Shown: positions 6,441 through 9,833 of the stretch, piece after piece | How positions within the stretch are numbered: the first letter of the stretch is position 1 | How the letters are laid out: every line of letters begins with the position of its first letter | Assembly (NCBI GenBank): GCA_041918255.1 | Contig: JAYRWD010000001.1 | Coordinates: 1 to 9,833, forward strand | Direction of reading: 5' to 3' | Length of the DNA: 9,833 nt | Source: JAYRWD01 sp041918255 | GTDB taxonomy: Bacteria > Patescibacteriota > Dojkabacteria > B142 > WJKM01 | Notes under the pieces: generated by a model | Told to the model about the DNA's origin: nothing | Database searches by the model: none | The model's input: only the letters and a program-made list of their open reading frames with translations | Position numbers and translations under genes: made by a program

Positions 6441-9059
6441 ATGATGAAATTTGACTCCGACTTGCTATTTGATTCTCCAAACGTTAGAGAATTTATATCA
6501 AAGTTTGAGGATATACAAAAGTTTAAGAATTCGGGGAAGATAATCTATGTTTATAGGATGTTACCGCATCTTCGGTATCTCTTTACGTATTTTTGTTTTG
6601 AATCACGAGGATTAAGCGTAATATACGCAAATAGAGAGAGCCTAGACATAGTTAGATTTTTTGAATCGTTACAAATCTGCGAAACTAATGGTGAAGCGTA
6701 TGCTCGAGCGGGTTTAGAAGTTACCTTGGAAAAACTGGGATTTAGAAGGACTCCATCAGTCCAAAGCAAGGGTGATTGGGCAATTCGTGGCGACAGCATT
6801 TATTTTTGGCCAATAGGGTACGAACATCCTTTGCGAGCAGAATATTTTGATGAGAGACTAGAGAAGGTAATTGAATATGACGAAGTCTACGGCACTACAA
6901 TAACACCTCTGACAAGTTTTGCGTTGGGGGACATCTCAAAGATAGAAGATTCAAATGATAGGGAAGAGATAAAAATGATCGGAGATAAAAGCAAATCGTT
7001 TCTGGCACCAGTTATATTTTCGCAAAATCTTGAACCTGAAAGTATTTCGGGCTCGTTAAGTTTTGATTTTGTTTATCCCCCACTTTATTTCAATAGATTT
7101 GATTTGGTAGAGAGTGAATGGCAATTTCTCGAAAGAGAGGGATATCATCTGGGAATTTTGTCCAAAAATTCTGACGAGATTCCCGACAAGTTCAGGAAGT
7201 ATTTAGTCCAGGGAATTATTTGTGGCGACTTTGTTTTGAATGCTGAGGATGTTCCCGCAGGTATTCTATCTAGAGAAAGAAAGGTATTTTTAATTACAGA
7301 CAGAGAACTGTTTGGGACATTCTCAATATCTAGAGAAAAACATGGCCTTGTTACTCAACAAGCTCGTGAATTGTTGGATCAGTTGGAAGGTGATGTGAAT
7401 ATTGGGGATTATCTAGTGCACATTGATCATGGTGTTGGGATTTACCAAGGGTTGGTACAAGAAAAAAGAACTATTAGTAAACTCAAAAATTTTAATCATC
7501 ATATGATCACTCAAACTGAGGATTATATAAAACTTACGTACGCAGAAGGGGATGAATTACTTATCCCCCTTTCCCAAGTGCAGAAGATTACAAAATACAT
7601 CGGAACCACAAATGAACCCCCAGAGATTACTCGTTTGCACAAAGGAAATTGGAAGAAAATTGTGGCAAAAACCAGAAAATCTATACAACTTATCGCATCA
7701 GATTTAGTTGAACACTATGCAAAACTACAACTGGCTCAAGCTCATGGTGTCGTTTCTACAAGCAGTGATGAGTATAAACAATTTGTAGAAGACTTCGAAT
7801 ATATTGAAACAGCTGATCAGGAAAGAACTATAAAAGAAGTGATTTTGGATTTAGATTCTCAAATGCCTATGAATAGACTTATTGTTGGAGATGTTGGATT
7901 TGGGAAGACAGAGGTCGCTATGAGAGCAGCTTTCAAAATTGTAGAAAGTGGTATGCAGGTTGCTGTTCTCTGCCCTACTACTGTATTAGCCGCGCAACAC
8001 TACAAAGTGTTCAAAGACAGATTCGACAAATTTGGGATTGATGTAGAGTATGTGTCTAGATTTAATTCCGCAAGCGAAAATAAACAAGTTTTGGCCATGC
8101 TGAAAACAGGTAAAGTACCAATTATTATTGGTACTCATCGTCTTTTATCGCAAGATGTTGAATTTAAGAGTCTTGGATTAGTAATTATTGACGAAGAACA
8201 AAAATTTGGGGTTAAGCAAAAGGAAAGATTGCGCAAATTGCAATATGGAGCCCATTCGCTGATGATGACCGCGACCCCGATTCCACGAACACTCAGTATG
8301 GCATTGTCTCAGATACAGTCCATTTCAATTATTGCTACTCCGCCTTCTCAACGAAAATCTGTCGAAACAAAAGTATTGAAATTTGACTGGAATAAGATAG
8401 TTGAGCAGATTCAATACGAGAGTAGCCGTGGCGGCCAAGTGTATTTTGTGCATAACAGAGTCGAGACGATAGAAAGTATTCTACATCAGCTCAAGGTATT
8501 AATGCCCGGAATTCGTTTTGCCATCGCTCATGGTCAAATGCCACCAGCGAGGTTGGACGAAATTATTAAACTGTTTTATGAACGAAAATTTGATGTACTG
8601 ATATGTACTACAATAATCGAGAACGGAATTGATATGCCAAATGTCAACACTATGATTATTGATAAAGGGGAAAATTTCGGACTAGGACAGCTTTATCAAC
8701 TCCGAGGCAGAGTTGGCAGATCTTCTGTGCAAGCTTATTGCTATATTTATTATAGTGGTAATTTAGATCAAGCTTCAAAACATTCCGAAGCTACAGACGT
8801 TGAATCAGAGTTGGAATCAAGAAAACATAAGGATCTGAAATATATCCAAAGATTGCAGGCCATCTTGGAAGCACAGGATCTGGGGGCAGGATTTAGATTA
8901 GCGAGCCGCGATTTGGAAATAAGAGGAGCTGGAAACTTACTAGGTAAAGAACAGCATGGCAATATTCGAAACGTCGGGCTTGCTTTGTATATGCAGATGC
9001 TGGCGGAAGAGATTGAGAAAAGGAAAATTATAAATGAAAGTTTACTGAACTCGAAATGA
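6441..9059 (+). CDS. mfd: Transcription-repair coupling factor Mfd, short form lacking D7
   Basis: ATP-dependent translocase that pushes or removes stalled RNA polymerase at lesions and recruits UvrA for nucleotide excision repair. It has 872 residues against 1148 in E. coli. The UvrB-like module is reduced: a short D1a remnant (about 30-90), D2 (about 95-150, with LEKLGFRR, RGDSIYFWPIG, YFDERLEKV) and a short D1b/D3 region. The RNA-polymerase-interacting domain is intact (about 318-388: NIGDYLVHIDHGVGIYQG, then YIKLTYAEGDELLIPLSQV). The motor has Walker A GDVGFGKTE (Lys489), DEEQ (584-587), TATPIPRT and motif VI QLRGRVGR (ending Arg760). The TRG motif follows (GAGFRLASRDLEIRGAG, from 815). 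The protein stops soon after GLALYMQML, so the C-terminal D7 domain is absent. An acidic insertion lies at about 776-798. It begins with tandem ATGs (6441, 6444) and no Shine-Dalgarno, 12 bp after mutS, consistent with translational coupling. Confidence 0.96.
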   Translation: MMKFDSDLLFDSPNVREFISKFEDIQKFKNSGKIIYVYRMLPHLRYLFTYFCFESRGLSVIYANRESLDIVRFFESLQICETNGEAYARAGLEVTLEKLGFRRTPSVQSKGDWAIRGDSIYFWPIGYEHPLRAEYFDERLEKVIEYDEVYGTTITPLTSFALGDISKIEDSNDREEIKMIGDKSKSFLAPVIFSQNLEPESISGSLSFDFVYPPLYFNRFDLVESEWQFLEREGYHLGILSKNSDEIPDKFRKYLVQGIICGDFVLNAEDVPAGILSRERKVFLITDRELFGTFSISREKHGLVTQQARELLDQLEGDVNIGDYLVHIDHGVGIYQGLVQEKRTISKLKNFNHHMITQTEDYIKLTYAEGDELLIPLSQVQKITKYIGTTNEPPEITRLHKGNWKKIVAKTRKSIQLIASDLVEHYAKLQLAQAHGVVSTSSDEYKQFVEDFEYIETADQERTIKEVILDLDSQMPMNRLIVGDVGFGKTEVAMRAAFKIVESGMQVAVLCPTTVLAAQHYKVFKDRFDKFGIDVEYVSRFNSASENKQVLAMLKTGKVPIIIGTHRLLSQDVEFKSLGLVIIDEEQKFGVKQKERLRKLQYGAHSLMMTATPIPRTLSMALSQIQSISIIATPPSQRKSVETKVLKFDWNKIVEQIQYESSRGGQVYFVHNRVETIESILHQLKVLMPGIRFAIAHGQMPPARLDEIIKLFYERKFDVLICTTIIENGIDMPNVNTMIIDKGENFGLGQLYQLRGRVGRSSVQAYCYIYYSGNLDQASKHSEATDVESELESRKHKDLKYIQRLQAILEAQDLGAGFRLASRDLEIRGAGNLLGKEQHGNIRNVGLALYMQMLAEEIEKRKIINESLLNSK

Positions 9060-9210
9060 ACGTTTTCAGGTTTATAGTCGAGTCGTTCGAGGGATAGACT
9101 TTTCACCGTCCCATCCTTGGTTTAGTCGAATTCAAAACAAAGATTTATCGGACTTTTCTTGTATATATTTATAACCCAAATACGGGAAAGATTATTAAAC
9201 CGACTAACTA
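9060..9210. other. Intergenic gap between convergent mfd and the DUF5680 gene, no identified element
   Basis: This 151-bp AT-rich stretch separates two convergent genes. I looked for an intrinsic terminator for either gene and found no stem of more than four pairs followed by a T run. I also translated the sequence after the mfd stop to look for a frameshifted D7 domain. The -1/+1 frames give at most about 35 residues with no resemblance to Mfd. Confidence 0.5.
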
Positions 9211-9663
9211 TTATTTGTCTACGACCAGACCCCCGAAAAAGTGATGAGTAAAGACCTCTTTCCCATCCAGTGAAATAGATTCATCCCCTTTGAAATTTGC
9301 AACATCACCGCTCCAGTCGCAAAGGTATATCCATTTGTCTAGTACAAACTTTCGCGGACCGCGAGGAGTAAATGTGTCTTTAACTTTATTGGATATTGCT
9401 TGTATGAGGAATTTAAATGTTTCAGACGCAAACTTTTCATTTCCATAGTATTCGTTGTTCATTCCGCCACCGTACAAATGAGACCAAAATGGTTTGTTTT
9501 CATACCAAACTACTTCCTGACCCCATGAATGGTAGAAACCGGTGTAGCTATCTTTGTAAGCCCAGAGACCCTCTTTGCTTCGAAAACTGTATTCAGTAAA
9601 ACCAGATCTTTGAGGTTTCGGATCTTTCGCACCTGCTCCAAAATATGTGGATGTTAAAGAATT
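9211..9663 (-). CDS. DUF5680-domain protein, 5' end unresolved (possibly broken)
   Basis: The minus frame ending in TAA at 9211-9213 encodes a protein matching my recollection of DUF5680: TSTYFGAGAK, GLWAYKDSYTGF, GQEVVWYENKPFWSHLYGGGM, a helix FASETFKFLIQAIS, TPRGPRKF, WIYLCDWSGDVANFKGDESI, and the ending HHFFGGLVVDK. The function of this domain is unknown; it is a soluble, aromatic-rich fold, in some proteins attached to a helix-turn-helix. The homologous frame extends at least to about 9650, and the frame is open up to 9756. It contains no ATG, GTG or TTG upstream of a TTG at 9477, and starting there would delete half of the domain. The nearest ATG (9676) is in another frame and stops at 9662. 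So this is a frameshifted or 5'-truncated gene, a sequence error, or a rare start (CTG at 9714). The left edge 9663 is my estimate. No partner genes are visible nearby. Confidence 0.6.
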   Translation of the reverse strand, partial: NSLTSTYFGAGAKDPKPQRSGFTEYSFRSKEGLWAYKDSYTGFYHSWGQEVVWYENKPFWSHLYGGGMNNEYYGNEKFASETFKFLIQAISNKVKDTFTPRGPRKFVLDKWIYLCDWSGDVANFKGDESISLDGKEVFTHHFFGGLVVDK

Positions 9664-9833
9664 ATTTATAGGGCATGTTGATGAGGTATTGAACTTTTTG
9701 CCAAGTAGGAGCAGTAGATCTGGATTTAAAGTTATAATAGCTAGTGTTTCAGTTGTTCATAAGATGGTTGATAAAATCTATGCAATTGGCATGGAGGACG
9801 ACATACAACTCACTATTAGATTAAATGGAAATC
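9647..9833 (+). CDS. Unidentified rightward gene, 5' part, cut by the window edge
   Basis: A forward frame is open from 9614 to the window end with no stop. From GTG 9647 it would read as a soluble protein with regular hydrophobic alternation (VDVKELFIGHVDEVLNFL, GFKVIIASVSVVHKMVDK, GMEDDIQLTIRLNGN). I do not recognise the family. An alternative ATG start at 9764 is supported by a TATAAT at 9733-9738, about 31 bp upstream, and would avoid overlapping the DUF5680 frame on the other strand. The amino-acid pattern upstream of 9764 looks protein-like, hence the longer call, but the start is undecided. A chance open frame cannot be excluded. Confidence 0.35.
   Translation, partial: MDVKELFIGHVDEVLNFLPSRSSRSGFKVIIASVSVVHKMVDKIYAIGMEDDIQLTIRLNGN
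9733..9738 (+). promoter_or_regulatory. Candidate -10 element near the right edge
   Basis: A perfect TATAAT lies 26 bp before the ATG at 9764 in the rightward open frame at the window edge. No -35 box is present at 16-18 bp. If functional it would favour ATG 9764 over GTG 9647 as the start of that gene. Confidence 0.3.

Noticed and set aside
6551..6799. Minus-strand open frame inside the N-terminal part of mfd
   Set aside because: It is antisense to the D1a/D2 coding sequence and has no domain of its own.
8768..9106. Minus-strand 112-codon open frame over the end of mfd
   Set aside because: It is opposite the TRG-motif coding region. I also considered whether it might be a gene convergent with mfd, but its sequence has no domain pattern.
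9060..9180. Frameshifted continuation of mfd encoding the missing D7 domain
   Set aside because: The forward frames after the stop give at most about 35 residues and nothing resembling the D7 sequence of known Mfd proteins.
9417..9599. Plus-strand 60-codon open frame
   Set aside because: It is antisense to the DUF5680 domain, whose aromatic and glycine motifs are clearly the real coding signal there.
9664..9756. Degenerate helix-turn-helix N-terminus fused to the DUF5680 domain (a leucine-rich stretch containing PDLLLLLGKKFN)
   Set aside because: Some DUF5680 proteins carry an XRE-type helix-turn-helix and the stretch vaguely resembles its last helix, but the spacing is two to three residues short and no recognition helix is visible upstream before a stop.

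Overview
The window looks like an AT-rich (by eye about 35-38% GC) bacterial chromosome segment. It most plausibly comes from a small-genome, uncultivated lineage of the Candidate Phyla Radiation (Patescibacteria) type. That assignment is inference. It rests on a strongly shortened Mfd without its C-terminal domain, the near absence of Shine-Dalgarno sequences in front of any gene, a bacterial gene for a eukaryotic-type hexokinase, and a GC-rich nested palindromic repeat in otherwise AT-rich DNA. TGA is used as a stop codon (hexokinase and mfd both end in TGA), so nothing here suggests a recoded genetic code.

Layout. Positions 1-39 may hold the last codons of an upstream gene. A rightward pair follows: a two-helix membrane protein with a bacterial PH-like domain (213-875), then, 29 bp later, a hexokinase-family kinase (905-2149). 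A Bax-inhibitor-1/YccA-family seven-helix membrane protein runs leftward (2888-2178) and converges on the hexokinase gene. Its intrinsic terminator is built into the last codons of the hexokinase gene. Next come a small unrecognised 75-codon ORF (3164-3391), a cluster of palindromic repeats (3507-3623) and a leftward tRNA-Leu(UAG) gene (3842-3761).

Divergent from the tRNA is the main block, a two-gene DNA-repair operon. mutS (3954-6428) encodes the mismatch-recognition ATPase, and mfd (6441-9059), 12 bp downstream, encodes the transcription-repair coupling translocase. MutS appears complete. Mfd keeps the RNA-polymerase-interacting domain and the translocase motor, but has a reduced UvrB-like N-terminal module and no D7 domain. 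The right end (9211-9833) carries a leftward gene that I read as a DUF5680-domain protein with no usable start codon for its full homologous frame. It overlaps a rightward open frame that runs off the window edge.

Functionally, the centre is genome maintenance (mutS, mfd) and the left part is sugar phosphorylation plus membrane proteins. I found no CRISPR array, transposase, integrase, phage module or recognisable defence system. The observations most worth a second look are the Mfd architecture, the bacterial hexokinase, the nested palindrome cluster, and the unresolved DUF5680/edge-ORF junction.
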